A DNA stretch of 64,000 nt from contig NZ_JAKSXY010000101.1 of NCBI RefSeq assembly GCF_022829445.1, positions 1 through 64,000 of the forward strand, read 5' to 3'. Origin of the DNA: Methylobacterium sp. J-068. GTDB taxonomy: Bacteria; Pseudomonadota; Alphaproteobacteria; Rhizobiales; Beijerinckiaceae. Below the pieces are notes generated by a model. That model was not told where the DNA came from and searched no databases. It saw nothing but the letters and a program-made list of their open reading frames with translations. Position numbers and translations under genes: made by a program. Positions within the stretch are counted from its first letter, which is position 1; every line of letters begins with the position of its first letter. Shown in pieces: positions 41,860 to 51,629 of the stretch.

Positions 41860-42804
41860 TCAGGTGAAGAGGCTCGACACGCTCGACTCCGTCGCGGTCC
41901 GGCCGATGGCCTCGCCGAGCAGCGGCGCGATGGTGGCGACCCGGATGTTGCGGGCGAGCTTGACCGCCTGCGTCGGCTGGATCGAGTCGGTGATCACCAG
42001 TTCCTTCATCCGCGAGGCGGCGATGCGCGAGACGGCGCCGCCCGAGAGCACCCCGTGCGTGATGTAGGCCGACACGTCCTTGGCCCCGGCGTTGAGCAGG
42101 GCCTCGGCCGCGTTCACCAGGGTGCCGCCGGAATCCACGATGTCGTCGACGAGGATGCAGGAGCGGCCCTCGACCTCGCCGATGATGTTCATCACTTCCG
42201 ATTCGCCGGGGCGCTCGCGGCGCTTGTCGACGATGGCGAGCGTCGCGTCGATGCGCTTGGCGATGGCGCGGGCACGCACCACGCCGCCGACGTCGGGGGA
42301 GACCACCATCCAGTCCTTGGGGTCGAGCCGCTCCTTGATGTCGCGCACCTTCACGGGGGCGGCGAACAGGTTGTCGGTCGGGATGTCGAAGAAGCCCTGG
42401 ATCTGGCCCGCATGGAGATCCAGCGTCATCACCCGGTCGGCGCCGGCCTCGGTGATGAGGTTGGCCACCAGCTTGGCCGAGATCGGGGTGCGGCCGGAGG
42501 TCCGCCGGTCCTGCCGCGCGTAGCCGAAATACGGGATCACCGCCGTGATGCGCCGCGCCGAGGAGCGCCGCGCCGCGTCGATCATGATGAGCAGTTCCAT
42601 CAGGTGGTCGTTGGCGGGAAACGAGGTCGACTGGACGATGAACACGTCCTCGCCGCGCACGTTCTCCTGCAACTCGACGAAGATCTCCATGTCGGCGAAC
42701 CGCCGGACCATGCACTTGGCCAGCGGCAGTTCGAGATAGGCCGCGATGGCCTCGGCCAGAGGCCGGCTCGCGTTGCCGGCGATGATCTTGATCGAGGACT
42801 TCAT
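41860..42804 (-). CDS. prs: Ribose-phosphate pyrophosphokinase
   Basis: A 314-residue enzyme making PRPP from ribose-5-phosphate and ATP for nucleotide, His and Trp synthesis. The N-terminal IIAGNASRPLA and RRFADMEIFVE, the ATP-binding loop region PYFGYARQDRR, LDLHAGQIQGFFDIP and the PRPP loop VDDIVDSGGTLVNAA are all present. The sequence matches the class I bacterial type. A 220 bp gap without genes separates it from trcR. Confidence 0.96.
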   Translation of the reverse strand: MKSSIKIIAGNASRPLAEAIAAYLELPLAKCMVRRFADMEIFVELQENVRGEDVFIVQSTSFPANDHLMELLIMIDAARRSSARRITAVIPYFGYARQDRRTSGRTPISAKLVANLITEAGADRVMTLDLHAGQIQGFFDIPTDNLFAAPVKVRDIKERLDPKDWMVVSPDVGGVVRARAIAKRIDATLAIVDKRRERPGESEVMNIIGEVEGRSCILVDDIVDSGGTLVNAAEALLNAGAKDVSAYITHGVLSGGAVSRIAASRMKELVITDSIQPTQAVKLARNIRVATIAPLLGEAIGRTATESSVSSLFT

Positions 42805-42939
42805 GCCGGGGTCTTCATCTCGCGGTCCTTGAAGCCCGCCGCATCATCGATGGGCGGGCTGTCATTGCGGCGCTCCATAACAGCCGCAACAGGGGCGTCA
42901 CAATGGTTTCAGGTCGGTTACGGATCCGAGGATCCCGGA

Positions 42940-43167
42940 TCAGGGCTCGAGCAGACGGTGCAGATGCACGATGAAGTAGCGCGTCTGCGCGCTATCAACC
43001 GTGGACTGTGCCTTGGCCTTCCAGGCCGTCTGCGCCGAGGCGTAATCTGGAAAAATTCCAACGATGTCGAGACCCTTCACGTCACGGAAGTGCACGCCGT
43101 CCAGGCTCTCCAACTCCCCGCCGAAGACGAGGTGGAGCTTCTGCGCGCTGTCGATCGTCGTGGTCAT
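42940..43167 (-). CDS. DUF4170 family protein
   Basis: A 75-residue protein with the pattern LHLVFGGELESLDGVHFRDVKGLDIVGIFPDYASAQTAWKAKAQSTVDSAQTRYFIVHLHRLL, matching the alphaproteobacterial DUF4170 family, which is usually short and of unknown function. ATG 43167 has AGGAG upstream and is preferred to the longer frame starting at 43296, whose leader is basic and unstructured. About 135 bp downstream of it is prs. Confidence 0.8.
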   Translation of the reverse strand: MTTTIDSAQKLHLVFGGELESLDGVHFRDVKGLDIVGIFPDYASAQTAWKAKAQSTVDSAQTRYFIVHLHRLLEP

Positions 43168-43365
43168 CCCGCATCTCCTTCGCGGCGTCGCGGCCCATTC
43201 TCGGAAGGCATGGGCCCGGGCAGGCATGAGCCGTGCCGCCGGTGCGGTCGCAAACGCGGCCGGATTCGTCAACCCGACCGGCGTGCTGAGGAACACGCAC
43301 GTCGCGCTGGGGGCGCCCGGCGTGAGCGCGCGACGGTCGGGCCAGCCTCGACGATGCGTCGCCGC

Positions 43366-45078
43366 TCAGAGGTCGAACAGGGTTCCCTGCTTGGCCGGAA
43401 GCACCGGAGCGGCGTCTTCCGGCTGGGCGCGCTTCGCGGGCGCGACCCGCTTCGCGCTTGTCTTCTTGGGCGCGGCCTTCGCGGAATCCGCCCGCGGCCG
43501 TTCGGGTGCTTGCGGCGAGGTGGGCTCGGGTGACGCCTCGGGCGAGGCCTCCGACAGGCGCACCGCGACGTGCCCGTCGGCGAATTCGAGGTTCATGTGC
43601 CGTGTGGCTCGCGCGGCGCCCCGGATCGGAGTCCCGTCGACGTCGCGGACCAGGGCATAGCCGCGCCGCAGCACGGCGCGGTACCCGAGGGAGCCCAGGA
43701 GGCCCGCCAGCCCGGCGAGGCGGTCGGCGCGGCGCTCGGTGAGGCGGGCTCCGGCCTGCACCAGGCGCGCCTGGAGCGCACCGAGGCGATCGCGATGGCG
43801 CACCTGCTCGGCGCGAACCCGCCCCAGGGTTCCGTCGCGGGCGATGACGAGGCGGCGCCCGAGATAGGTCAGGGCCTCCGTCTTCCGCGCAGTGTCGTGG
43901 CGCAGGGCGGCTTCCGGGCGCTCGCCGATCCGCGCGAGGCGTCCGCGCGCCCGGGCGAGAGCGAGAGTCGGGGGATGCCGGGCGAAGCGCTCGACGAGGC
44001 GTGAGACCCGGAGGCGGTGGACACGGGCATTGCCGGCCAGCGCCGGGCCGAGGCGCGCTTCCGCGAGATCGAGGCGTTGGCGCTTGCCCGCCAGGAAGGC
44101 GTCGGCGTCCGGCATCGCCCGCACGAGCGCGCGCAGGTCGCCCCGCTCCCGGTCCAGGCGCCGGAGCACCGCCTCGCGCTGCCGCCGCCCGAGGTCGATC
44201 ACCTCGGCCACGAGATCGGCGCGCACCGGCACCGCCATCTCGGCCGCCCCCGTCGGTGTGGGGGCCCGGCGATCCGAGACGAAGTCGATCAGCGTCGTGT
44301 CGGTCTCGTGCCCCACCGCCGAGATCAGCGGGATCGCCGAATCCGAGGCCGCGCGGACGACGCATTCCTCGTTGAAGGCCCAGAGGTCCTCGATCGATCC
44401 ACCGCCGCGCGCCACGATGAGCACGTCGGGGCGCGGGATCGATCCCCCGGGCGTCATCGCGTTGAAGCCCCGGATCGCGGCGGCGATCTCCTCGGCCGCC
44501 CCCTCCCCCTGCACCCGGACGGGCCAGACCAGGACGGGCCGGGCGAAGCGATCCTCCAGGCGGTGCAGGATGTCGCGGATGACGGCGCCCGTGGGTGAGG
44601 TCACGACGCCGACCACGCCTGGCAGGTAGGGGATCGGCCGCTTGCGCTCGGCCGCGAACAGGCCCTCGGCGGCGAGTACGCGCTTACGCTCCTCCAGGAG
44701 CGCCATCCAGGCGCCGATGCCGGCGGGCTCCAGGGTCTCGATGACGATCTGATACGAGGACTTGCCGGGGAACGTCGTGATGCGCCCCGTGGCCACGACC
44801 TCGAGCCCCTCCTGCGGCCTCTGGCGCAAGCGGTTGAAGGTGCCCTTCCAGACCACCGCGTCGATCCGGGCATTGCCGTCCTTCAGCGAGAAGTAGGCAT
44901 GTCCGGAACCGTGCTGCCCGCGAAATCCGGAAATCTCGCCGCGCAGGCGGACATGGCCGAACGCGTCCTCCAGCGTCCGCTTCAGGGCGGATGCGAGGTC
45001 GCCGACGGACCATTCCGGTACGTTGGAAACGGGGTCCGGGGAAGCCGAGGCTTTGGCGGGCGGAGGAGGAACGGCCAT
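43366..45078 (-). CDS. xseA: Exodeoxyribonuclease VII large subunit
   Basis: A 570-residue nuclease subunit. An OB-fold domain (VRLRGEISGFRGQHGSGHAYFSLKD) lies near residue 45, followed by the catalytic domain (VVGVVTSPTGAVIRDILHRL, IPRPDVLIVARGGGSIEDLWAFN, SAVGHETDTTLIDFVSDRRAPTPT). A long coiled-coil region follows. The last 100 residues (Lys/Pro/Ala-rich, ending AKQGTLFDL) form a low-complexity tail. Its partner XseB is not in the window. Transcribed leftwards, away from purD. Confidence 0.94.
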   Translation of the reverse strand: MAVPPPPAKASASPDPVSNVPEWSVGDLASALKRTLEDAFGHVRLRGEISGFRGQHGSGHAYFSLKDGNARIDAVVWKGTFNRLRQRPQEGLEVVATGRITTFPGKSSYQIVIETLEPAGIGAWMALLEERKRVLAAEGLFAAERKRPIPYLPGVVGVVTSPTGAVIRDILHRLEDRFARPVLVWPVRVQGEGAAEEIAAAIRGFNAMTPGGSIPRPDVLIVARGGGSIEDLWAFNEECVVRAASDSAIPLISAVGHETDTTLIDFVSDRRAPTPTGAAEMAVPVRADLVAEVIDLGRRQREAVLRRLDRERGDLRALVRAMPDADAFLAGKRQRLDLAEARLGPALAGNARVHRLRVSRLVERFARHPPTLALARARGRLARIGERPEAALRHDTARKTEALTYLGRRLVIARDGTLGRVRAEQVRHRDRLGALQARLVQAGARLTERRADRLAGLAGLLGSLGYRAVLRRGYALVRDVDGTPIRGAARATRHMNLEFADGHVAVRLSEASPEASPEPTSPQAPERPRADSAKAAPKKTSAKRVAPAKRAQPEDAAPVLPAKQGTLFDL

Positions 45079-45139
45079 GGCGGCGGACGCTAGGGCCGGG
45101 GATCGCGCAGGTAAAGTGGACGGGCTGCCCGTCGCCGCC

Positions 45140-45352
45140 TCACATCAGGATCGACAGGATCACCAGGGCGGACACGACCGGGACGGCGCTGACGGCCAGG
45201 ACCATTCGCCAGATCGGCAGGCTATCGGGGCGGCGGTTGTCGTTCGCCGCCCTGGCCGGGAGGCGGCCCCGGGTCACGTAATGCGACAGGAGCACGCGCC
45301 GCGCCGGGAGCGGAGCCATCGAAAACGGAATGGATTTGCGACAGCCTGGCAT
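45140..45352 (-). CDS. Small single-helix membrane protein
   Basis: About 70 residues: a basic part containing RAANDNRRPDSLP and a C-terminal transmembrane helix (IWRMVLAVSAVPVVSALVILSILM). The AANDNR motif recurs in small alphaproteobacterial membrane proteins of unknown function. Several starts are possible (45361, 45352, 45319); 45352 has GGGG upstream and is used here. Divergent from purD. Confidence 0.5.
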   Translation of the reverse strand: MPGCRKSIPFSMAPLPARRVLLSHYVTRGRLPARAANDNRRPDSLPIWRMVLAVSAVPVVSALVILSILM

Positions 45353-45533
45353 GATCCCCATTAACGTCGTTCGTCCCTGTTCGTTCCAGCGATAAACTGC
45401 GCGACCGCGTCCTTCGTCGCGCGGTCGATCCGTGCCCGCAAGCGTGGATCGGCACATCACTTCCCGTGCACAGGCGGAGGACCGTCCGCGAATCGGCCTT
45501 TCCAAGGCGCGACTTTTGGGGAACATCACCCCC

Positions 45534-46817
45534 ATGAACATCCTCCTCATCGGTTCGGGCGGGCGTGAGCACGCCCTGGCCTACGCCATCGCCAAGAGCC
45601 CGCTCTGCAACCGCTTGTTCACCGCGCCGGGCAATCCGGGGACCGCCGCCTTCGGCGAGAACCGGCCGGACCTCGACGTGGCGGACCATGCCGCGGTGCG
45701 CGCCTTCTGCTCCGGCGAGCGGATCGGCCTCGTGGTGGTCGGTCCCGAAGCCCCGCTCGTGGCCGGCCTCGTCGATGACCTCCAGGCGGCGGGCATCCGC
45801 GCCTTCGGGCCGACGAAGGCCGCGGCCCAGCTCGAGGGCTCGAAGGGCTTCACCAAGGATCTCTGCGCCGCGTACGGCATCCCGACCGCCGCGTTCGCGC
45901 GCTTCCGGGCCCTCGAACCGGCGTTGGCCTACCTCGCCGAGCACGGCGCGCCCATCGTGGTGAAGGCCGACGGGCTGGCGGCCGGCAAGGGCGTGGTGGT
46001 GGCCGAGACGCGGGATCAGGCGGAATCGGCGGTGCGCGCCCTGTTCGAGGAGCCGGGCGCCGAGATCGTCATCGAGGAATGCCTGTTCGGCGAGGAGGCG
46101 AGCTTCTTCGCCCTCTGCGACGGCACCCGCGCGGTCCCGGTCGGCACGGCCCAAGACCACAAGCGGGTCTTCGACGGGGATCGCGGACCCAACACCGGCG
46201 GCATGGGCGCCTACTCGCCCGCCACCATCCTGACCCCGGCCCTGGAGCGGGAGGTGATGGAGACCATCATCGCCCCGACCCTCGACGGCATGCGCGCGCG
46301 CGGCATGCCCTTCACCGGCATCCTGTATGCCGGGCTGATGCTGACCGCCGACGGGCCGAAGCTGATCGAGTACAACACCCGCTTCGGCGACCCCGAGGCG
46401 CAGGTGCTGATGCCCCGCCTCGCCTCCGACCTCGTGCCCGCCCTGCTCGCCGCCTGCGAGGGCGACGTCTCCGGGATCGGCCTCGAATTCGACGAGCGCC
46501 GCGCGGCCCTCACCGTCGTCATGGCGGCGGCCGGCTATCCCGGCACGGTGATGCGCGGATCCGAAATCCGGGGCGTCGAGGCGGCGGGCGCCAGTGACGA
46601 GGTCGTCGTGTTCCAGGCAGGCACCCGCGCCGAGGGCGGACGCCTGCTCGCCGATGGCGGGCGCGTGCTCGCCGTCACGGCGCTCGGCGAAAGCATGATG
46701 GAGGCGCAGGCCCGGGCCTATGCCGCCATCGCACGGATCGACTGGCCGGAAGGCTTCTGCCGCCGGGACATCGGACGCCGCGCGGTCGCCCGCGAGGTCG
46801 CGGGCGGCGGCATCTGA
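45534..46817 (+). CDS. purD: Phosphoribosylamine-glycine ligase
   Basis: A 427-residue ATP-grasp enzyme making glycinamide ribonucleotide in purine synthesis. IGSGGREHALAYAI opens the protein; the ATP-grasp part shows KADGLAAGKGVVVAET, EECLFGEEASFF, DHKRVFDGDRGPNTGGMGAYSP and EYNTRFGDPEAQV. ATG 45534 begins the family N-terminus; a longer open frame to 45432 lacks it. Convergent with rsgA, with a shared hairpin between them. Confidence 0.97.
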   Translation: MNILLIGSGGREHALAYAIAKSPLCNRLFTAPGNPGTAAFGENRPDLDVADHAAVRAFCSGERIGLVVVGPEAPLVAGLVDDLQAAGIRAFGPTKAAAQLEGSKGFTKDLCAAYGIPTAAFARFRALEPALAYLAEHGAPIVVKADGLAAGKGVVVAETRDQAESAVRALFEEPGAEIVIEECLFGEEASFFALCDGTRAVPVGTAQDHKRVFDGDRGPNTGGMGAYSPATILTPALEREVMETIIAPTLDGMRARGMPFTGILYAGLMLTADGPKLIEYNTRFGDPEAQVLMPRLASDLVPALLAACEGDVSGIGLEFDERRAALTVVMAAAGYPGTVMRGSEIRGVEAAGASDEVVVFQAGTRAEGGRLLADGGRVLAVTALGESMMEAQARAYAAIARIDWPEGFCRRDIGRRAVAREVAGGGI

Positions 46818-46829
46818 GCCCAGATCCGC

Positions 46830-46860
46830 CATCCCGAAAGGATCGGCCGGATTCGGGATG
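46830..46860. terminator. Hairpin between convergent purD and rsgA
   Basis: Arms CATCCCGAA (46830-46838) and TTCGGGATG (46852-46860), 13-base loop, in the 53-base space between the two convergent stop codons. A bidirectional terminator is plausible; T runs are short. Confidence 0.5.
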
Positions 46861-46870
46861 ACCGGTCGCC

Positions 46871-47869
46871 TCAGCGCCGCTTGTTGCCGCGCGGGCCGGT
46901 GGCGACGACCGTGTTGCCCCGGTTCTCCGCCCGCAGCGTGCGCCAGCGCGAGACCCGCTCCGGATCGAGCCGACCCTCCGCCACGGCGGCCCGCACGGCG
47001 CAGCCGGGTTCATGGGCGTGGGTGCAGTCACGGAACCGGCACGCCGGCGCCAGTTCGGTGATCTCGGCGAACAGCGTGTCGAGCCCCTCGGCCGCGTCGC
47101 CGAGCTGGAGCGAACGGATGCCCGGCGTGTCGATCACCCAGCCGCCCCCCGCGATCGCGTGAAGCGAGCGCGCCGTGGTGGTGTGCCGGCCCTTGGCATC
47201 GTGCTCCCGGATGCCGCCGGTCGCCTGCGGCGCGTCGTGGTCCGGTCCCGCGAGAGTGTTGACCAGCGTCGACTTGCCGACGCCCGAGGAGCCGACCACC
47301 GCCACCGTCCGGCCCGGGCCGCACCACGCGGCGAGGTGCGCCGCCGCCTCGGGCTCGCGCGGGTTCACGATCACGACGCGCAATCCGCGCTGGAGCGACA
47401 GCGCTTGCCCGCGATAGCGCTCCGCATCCTCCGCCACATCCGCCTTGGTCAGCACGATCACGGGTTCCGCGCCGCCCTGGTTGGCGAGCGCCAGGTAACG
47501 CTCGAGGCGGGGCGCGTTGAAATCGGCGTTGCACGAGGTGACGATGAACAAAGCGTCGACGTTCGCCGCCGCGAGCTGCGGCGTCGGGCTGCCCTCGCGG
47601 CGGCGCTCCAGAACGGTGCGCCGGTCGAGGCGCCGGTGCAGGGACTGCGTCGCCGGATCGACCAGGACCCAGTCGCCCACCGCGTAGTCGCCGGTGTTGG
47701 TGTGGACCGGGAGCACGAGCTTGACCGGCCCCGCTTCCGAGAGGGCGCCCATGCGCGACCGGTGCACGGTCGCGACGCGCCGGGGTGCGAGTTCGGCCTC
47801 GTCGGGCCGGCACTGGTCCGCGAAGAAGGCGGACCAGCCGAGGCCGGCGAGCGTGTGGGGGCCGCTCAC
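46871..47869 (-). CDS. rsgA: Small ribosomal subunit biogenesis GTPase RsgA
   Basis: A 332-residue circularly permuted GTPase that helps mature the 30S subunit. Motif order is permuted: G4 VLTKADV precedes Walker A GSSGVGKS(T), then the switch region GRHTTTARSL and G3 DTPGIRSLQL. The C-terminal zinc site has CRFRDCTHAHEPGC. The N-terminal OB-fold (GDYAVGDWVLVDP) is visible. Convergent with purD; valS lies upstream (47934) in the same orientation. Confidence 0.95.
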   Translation of the reverse strand: MSGPHTLAGLGWSAFFADQCRPDEAELAPRRVATVHRSRMGALSEAGPVKLVLPVHTNTGDYAVGDWVLVDPATQSLHRRLDRRTVLERRREGSPTPQLAAANVDALFIVTSCNADFNAPRLERYLALANQGGAEPVIVLTKADVAEDAERYRGQALSLQRGLRVVIVNPREPEAAAHLAAWCGPGRTVAVVGSSGVGKSTLVNTLAGPDHDAPQATGGIREHDAKGRHTTTARSLHAIAGGGWVIDTPGIRSLQLGDAAEGLDTLFAEITELAPACRFRDCTHAHEPGCAVRAAVAEGRLDPERVSRWRTLRAENRGNTVVATGPRGNKRR

Positions 47870-47933
47870 GCCGCGCGCCCTCGCGGCACGAGGCTTCCGT
47901 GGGGGCCGGCCCGCCCGTCGCGCCGCCGGGCGC

Positions 47934-50801
47934 TCAACCGGCGAGCCGCGTCAGCGCCTCGGTGATCTTCTCCAACCGGGCGGCCTCGGCGTCGCGGCGC
48001 TCGCGCTGTTCGTCCACCACCTCGTCGGGCGCGCGGGCGAGGAAGTCGGCATTGCCGAGCTTGCCCTCGATCTTGGCGATCTCGGACGTGGCCTTGGCCG
48101 CCTCCTTCTTCAGGCGCGCGACCTCGGCGCCGAGGTCGACGATGCCCTCCAGCGGCAGGGCCGCCACCGAGCCGCGCACCAGCAACTGCACCGAGTTCTT
48201 CGGTGCGCTCGCCGCGAAGCGGATCTCGGAGAGCCGGGCCAGCCGGATCAGGGTGTCGCTCCAGCGGGTGGCGCGGGCGCGCGCGGCATCGTCGGCCCCG
48301 ACCACCACGAGGGGAATCTGGGCGGCGGCCGGCACGTTGGTCTCCGAGCGCGCCGAGCGGATCTCCGAGACGAGATCGACCAGCCAGCCCACCTCGGCCT
48401 CCGATTCGGAATCGGTCAGAGCGGCCAGATCGGGCCAGGATTCCAGGGCGAGGAGGCCGCGCGACGCCGGCAGGTCCGCGCCCTTGATCGCCCAGAGTTC
48501 CTCCGTGAGGAACGGCATGAACGGGTGCAGCAGCTTGGCGATCTGGTCGATCAGGAACGCGACGGTGGCCTGCGTCTCGGCCTTCAACCCCGCATCGACG
48601 CCCTCGCCCTGGAGCACGGGCTTGGCCAGTTCCAGGTACCAGTCGCAGAAGATGTTCCAGACGAAGCGGTAGGCGCTCGCCGCCGCGTCGTTGAAGCGGT
48701 AGGCCTCCAGCGCCGCCGTGACCTCGGCCACCGCGCGGGCGGCCTCGCCGAGCGCCCAGCGGTTCAGGGGCTCGGCGGCGGCCTCGGGACGGTAATCGGC
48801 GCGGAGGCCGCAGCCGTTCATCTCGGCGAAGCGCGAGGCGTTCCAGAGCTTCGTCGCGAAGTTGCGGTAGCCCTCGACACGGTTGACCGCGAGCTTGATG
48901 TCGCGCCCCTGCGCGGCCATCGCGGCCAGCGTGAAGCGCAGGGCGTCGGCGCCGTACTGGTCGATCAGCCCGAGGGGGTCGACGACGTTGCCCTTCGACT
49001 TCGACATCTTGGCGCCGGACGCGTCGCGCACCAGCGTGTGCAGGTAGACGGTCTCGAACGGCACTTGGTCGGTGACGTGGAGCCCGAGCATCATCATGCG
49101 GGCGACCCAGAAGAAGATGATGTCCTTGCCGGTCACCAGCGTGTCGGTCGGGTAGTGGCGCGCGAGTTCGGGCGTCTCGTCCGGCCAGCCCAATGTCGAG
49201 AACGGCCACAGGGCGGAGGAGAACCAGGTGTCGAGGACGTCGGGGTCGCGCCAAATGGCCTGCCGCTGGATGGCTCCTAGGTTTGGCAGATGCGCGAAAG
49301 CTTCAAGGCGATCCCCTACCACGTCAATAGGACAGCCATAAAACCCCTCTGCTTTTGCGATTGCCTCAGCTTCTGAAGCAGCAACAATTATCTCGAAATG
49401 TTCGGATCCATGAATATTGGAAGGAGATGTGATTTCTAGATGTGTTCCGCCTGCTGGATTTTTCTTCGGTCCATACCAGACCGGGATCTGGTGGCCCCAC
49501 CAGAGCTGGCGCGAGATGCACCACGGTTCGATGTTCTCCAGCCACTGGAAGAACGTCTTCTCGTAGGTCTCGGGGACGAAGCGGGTCTGCCCATCGCGCA
49601 CCGCCTGGAGCGCGCGCTCGGCCAGCGGCTTCACGTTCACGTACCACTGGTCGGTGAGGTAGGGCTCGATGACCACGTTCGAGCGGTCGCCGTGCGGGAC
49701 CGCATGGGTGTTGGGCTCGACGAGCCGCAGACGCTCGCGCGCCTCCATCAGGGCGACCACGCGCTGGCGCGCCGCGAACCGGTCGAGCCCGTGCAGGGCG
49801 AGGGCCTCGGGCTCGGGGCTCGCGTCCGCCAGGAAGGCCGCGTTGCCGTCGATCGCGATGCGCGCCTCGGAATCCAGGATGTTGATCGGCGTGCAGCCGG
49901 CCCGCTTGCCCACCTCGAAGTCGTTGAAGTCGTGCGCCGGCGTGATCTTGACCGCGCCCGTGCCCTTCTCGGGGTCCGAATAGGTGTCGGCGATGATCGG
50001 GATCAGGCGTCCGACGAGGGGCAGGCGCACGCGCTTGCCGACGAGGTGGGTGTAGCGCTCGTCCTCCGGATGCACCGCCACCGCCGTGTCGCCCAGCATG
50101 GTCTCGGGCCGGGTGGTCGCGACCGTGATGACCTCGCCGGTCTCCTGCCCGGCCGCGTCCACCACCGGGTAGTCGAAGTGCCAGAGATGGCCCTTCACCT
50201 CGACCTGGAGCACTTCGAGGTCGGAGATCGCGGTCTGGAACTTCGGATCCCAGTTCACGAGGCGCTTGTCGCGGTAGATCAGTCCCTGCGCGTGGAGATC
50301 CACGAACGTTTTCGTCACGGCGCGGACCATCTGGTCGTCGGGCGCGCCCGCGAGCCCCATGGTGAAGCGCTCGCGCGACCAGTCGCAGGAGGCGCCGAGG
50401 CGCTTCAGCTGGTTGACGATGGCGCCGCCCGATTCCGCCTTCCAGGCCCAGACCTTCTCGACGAAGGCCGCGCGGCCGAGGTCTCGCCGGCCCGGTTCGC
50501 CGGCTTCGGCCAGCCGGCGCTCGACCACCATCTGCGTCGCGATGCCGGCATGATCGGTGCCCGGCTGCCAGAGCACGTCGCGCCCGCGCATCCGCTCGAA
50601 GCGGCAGAGGATGTCCTGCAGGGTGTTGTTGAGGGCGTGCCCCATGTGGAGGCTGCCCGTCACGTTCGGCGGCGGGATCACCATCGTGAAGGGCCGGGCG
50701 TCCGCCCGCTCCGGCCGTCCGGCCTTGAAGGCGCCGCCGGTCTCCCAGGCGGCACTGACGCGCGCCTCGACGGCGGCGGGGTCGAAGGTCTTGTCCATCA
50801 T
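47934..50801 (-). CDS. valS: Valyl-tRNA synthetase, with an AT-rich internal patch
   Basis: A 955-residue class I synthetase. The HIGH-equivalent motif is PPNVTGSLHMGHAL and the KMSKS loop is GAKMSKSKGNVVDP; the editing domain and C-terminal coiled-coil (AEVARLKKEAAKATSEIAKIEGKLGNADFL) are present. Two Met codons at 50801 and 50798 are possible starts. The stretch from about 49270 to 49480 (residues about 441-511) is only about 44% GC over 49321-49480 by hand count, against about 70% around it, and uses A/T-ending codons while remaining in frame. It encodes the segment between QIPVWYG and RDPDVLDTWFSS, where family members vary. Confidence 0.97.
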   Translation of the reverse strand: MMDKTFDPAAVEARVSAAWETGGAFKAGRPERADARPFTMVIPPPNVTGSLHMGHALNNTLQDILCRFERMRGRDVLWQPGTDHAGIATQMVVERRLAEAGEPGRRDLGRAAFVEKVWAWKAESGGAIVNQLKRLGASCDWSRERFTMGLAGAPDDQMVRAVTKTFVDLHAQGLIYRDKRLVNWDPKFQTAISDLEVLQVEVKGHLWHFDYPVVDAAGQETGEVITVATTRPETMLGDTAVAVHPEDERYTHLVGKRVRLPLVGRLIPIIADTYSDPEKGTGAVKITPAHDFNDFEVGKRAGCTPINILDSEARIAIDGNAAFLADASPEPEALALHGLDRFAARQRVVALMEARERLRLVEPNTHAVPHGDRSNVVIEPYLTDQWYVNVKPLAERALQAVRDGQTRFVPETYEKTFFQWLENIEPWCISRQLWWGHQIPVWYGPKKNPAGGTHLEITSPSNIHGSEHFEIIVAASEAEAIAKAEGFYGCPIDVVGDRLEAFAHLPNLGAIQRQAIWRDPDVLDTWFSSALWPFSTLGWPDETPELARHYPTDTLVTGKDIIFFWVARMMMLGLHVTDQVPFETVYLHTLVRDASGAKMSKSKGNVVDPLGLIDQYGADALRFTLAAMAAQGRDIKLAVNRVEGYRNFATKLWNASRFAEMNGCGLRADYRPEAAAEPLNRWALGEAARAVAEVTAALEAYRFNDAAASAYRFVWNIFCDWYLELAKPVLQGEGVDAGLKAETQATVAFLIDQIAKLLHPFMPFLTEELWAIKGADLPASRGLLALESWPDLAALTDSESEAEVGWLVDLVSEIRSARSETNVPAAAQIPLVVVGADDAARARATRWSDTLIRLARLSEIRFAASAPKNSVQLLVRGSVAALPLEGIVDLGAEVARLKKEAAKATSEIAKIEGKLGNADFLARAPDEVVDEQRERRDAEAARLEKITEALTRLAG

Positions 50802-50894
50802 GGGCGGGGTCGGGTCACTTGCCGGAGAGCGGGGTTGGCCCGCTTTCAACCCGTCCGGCGCCCTGCGTCAACTCGCGATCCGGGCGATCCGCCC

Positions 50895-51506
50895 TTAGCG
50901 GCCCCGGGCGACGCGCTCGATCTCGGCGCGCACGAGGCGCTCGACGAGGCTGGGCAGGTTCTCGTCGAGCCAGTCCTTGAGCATCGGACGGAGCATGTCC
51001 TGCACGAGGTCCTCCACGGTGCGGGCCTGGCTGCTCATCACCGTGTGGGACAGCATGTCGAAGGCCTGGGCTACGCTGGCATCGGTCACGGCCGAGGTCA
51101 GGCGCTGCGTGGGCGTCGGTTCCGGCTCCGGGGCGCGGGGCGCGGGCTGCGGCGCGGCGCGCGGCGGCTCGACGGGCGCGGCGACCCGAGGCGGGGGCGG
51201 TGGCGGCTCGGGCTCCTCGTCGTCTTCGAAGGAGATCGCGTCGAAGTCGATCTGGCCGTCCTCGATCGGCTCCTTGCGGAAGGCGATCTCGGGCTCGTCG
51301 AGGGGGACGGGCTTGCGCACGGGTCGCGCGACCTCGGCGAGGTCGAGCACGTCGTCGTTCTCGGGCATCGGCGCGGCGGGCACCGACGTCGCGATCTCGG
51401 ACTTGGCGTTCTGATCGTCCGCGATGATGCGGCGGATCGAGGCGAGGATCTCCTCCATCGAGGGTTCCTGCGCCTTTTCCGGCACCTTGGGGCTCGCTGC
51501 ACTCAT
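50895..51506 (-). CDS. popZ: PopZ-family polar organising protein (DUF2497)
   Basis: A 203-residue protein. A short N-terminal helix (MEEILASIRRIIADDQN) is the region that binds partners in PopZ. A Pro/Glu-rich disordered linker (PPPPPPRVAAPVEPPRAAPQPAP) follows, then the C-terminal helices RTVEDLVQDMLRPMLKDWLDENLPSLVERLVRAEIERVARG, matching DUF2497/PopZ. In Caulobacter PopZ forms a polar scaffold; that role here is by family. ATG 51506 chosen as it begins the conserved part. Lies between valS and the TolC-family gene. Confidence 0.88.
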   Translation of the reverse strand: MSAASPKVPEKAQEPSMEEILASIRRIIADDQNAKSEIATSVPAAPMPENDDVLDLAEVARPVRKPVPLDEPEIAFRKEPIEDGQIDFDAISFEDDEEPEPPPPPPRVAAPVEPPRAAPQPAPRAPEPEPTPTQRLTSAVTDASVAQAFDMLSHTVMSSQARTVEDLVQDMLRPMLKDWLDENLPSLVERLVRAEIERVARGR

Positions 51507-51629
51507 CCGGACGACGCTCGGGATTTGGGGTAAACGGTTGATGACGGAAGCGAGTATTTCACGCTCCCATCCCGATACAAGCGCCGCGCGTCGCACGGCA
51601 CGGGATAAACCCGCGCCGGGCTCGGCATC

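Noticed and set aside
45222..46832. A 536-codon minus-strand frame opposite purD
   Set aside because: Shadow of purD; Ala/Gly/Arg/His-rich without domain character.
47694..49280. A 528-codon plus-strand frame over rsgA and valS
   Set aside because: Antisense to two conserved genes; no recognisable motif.
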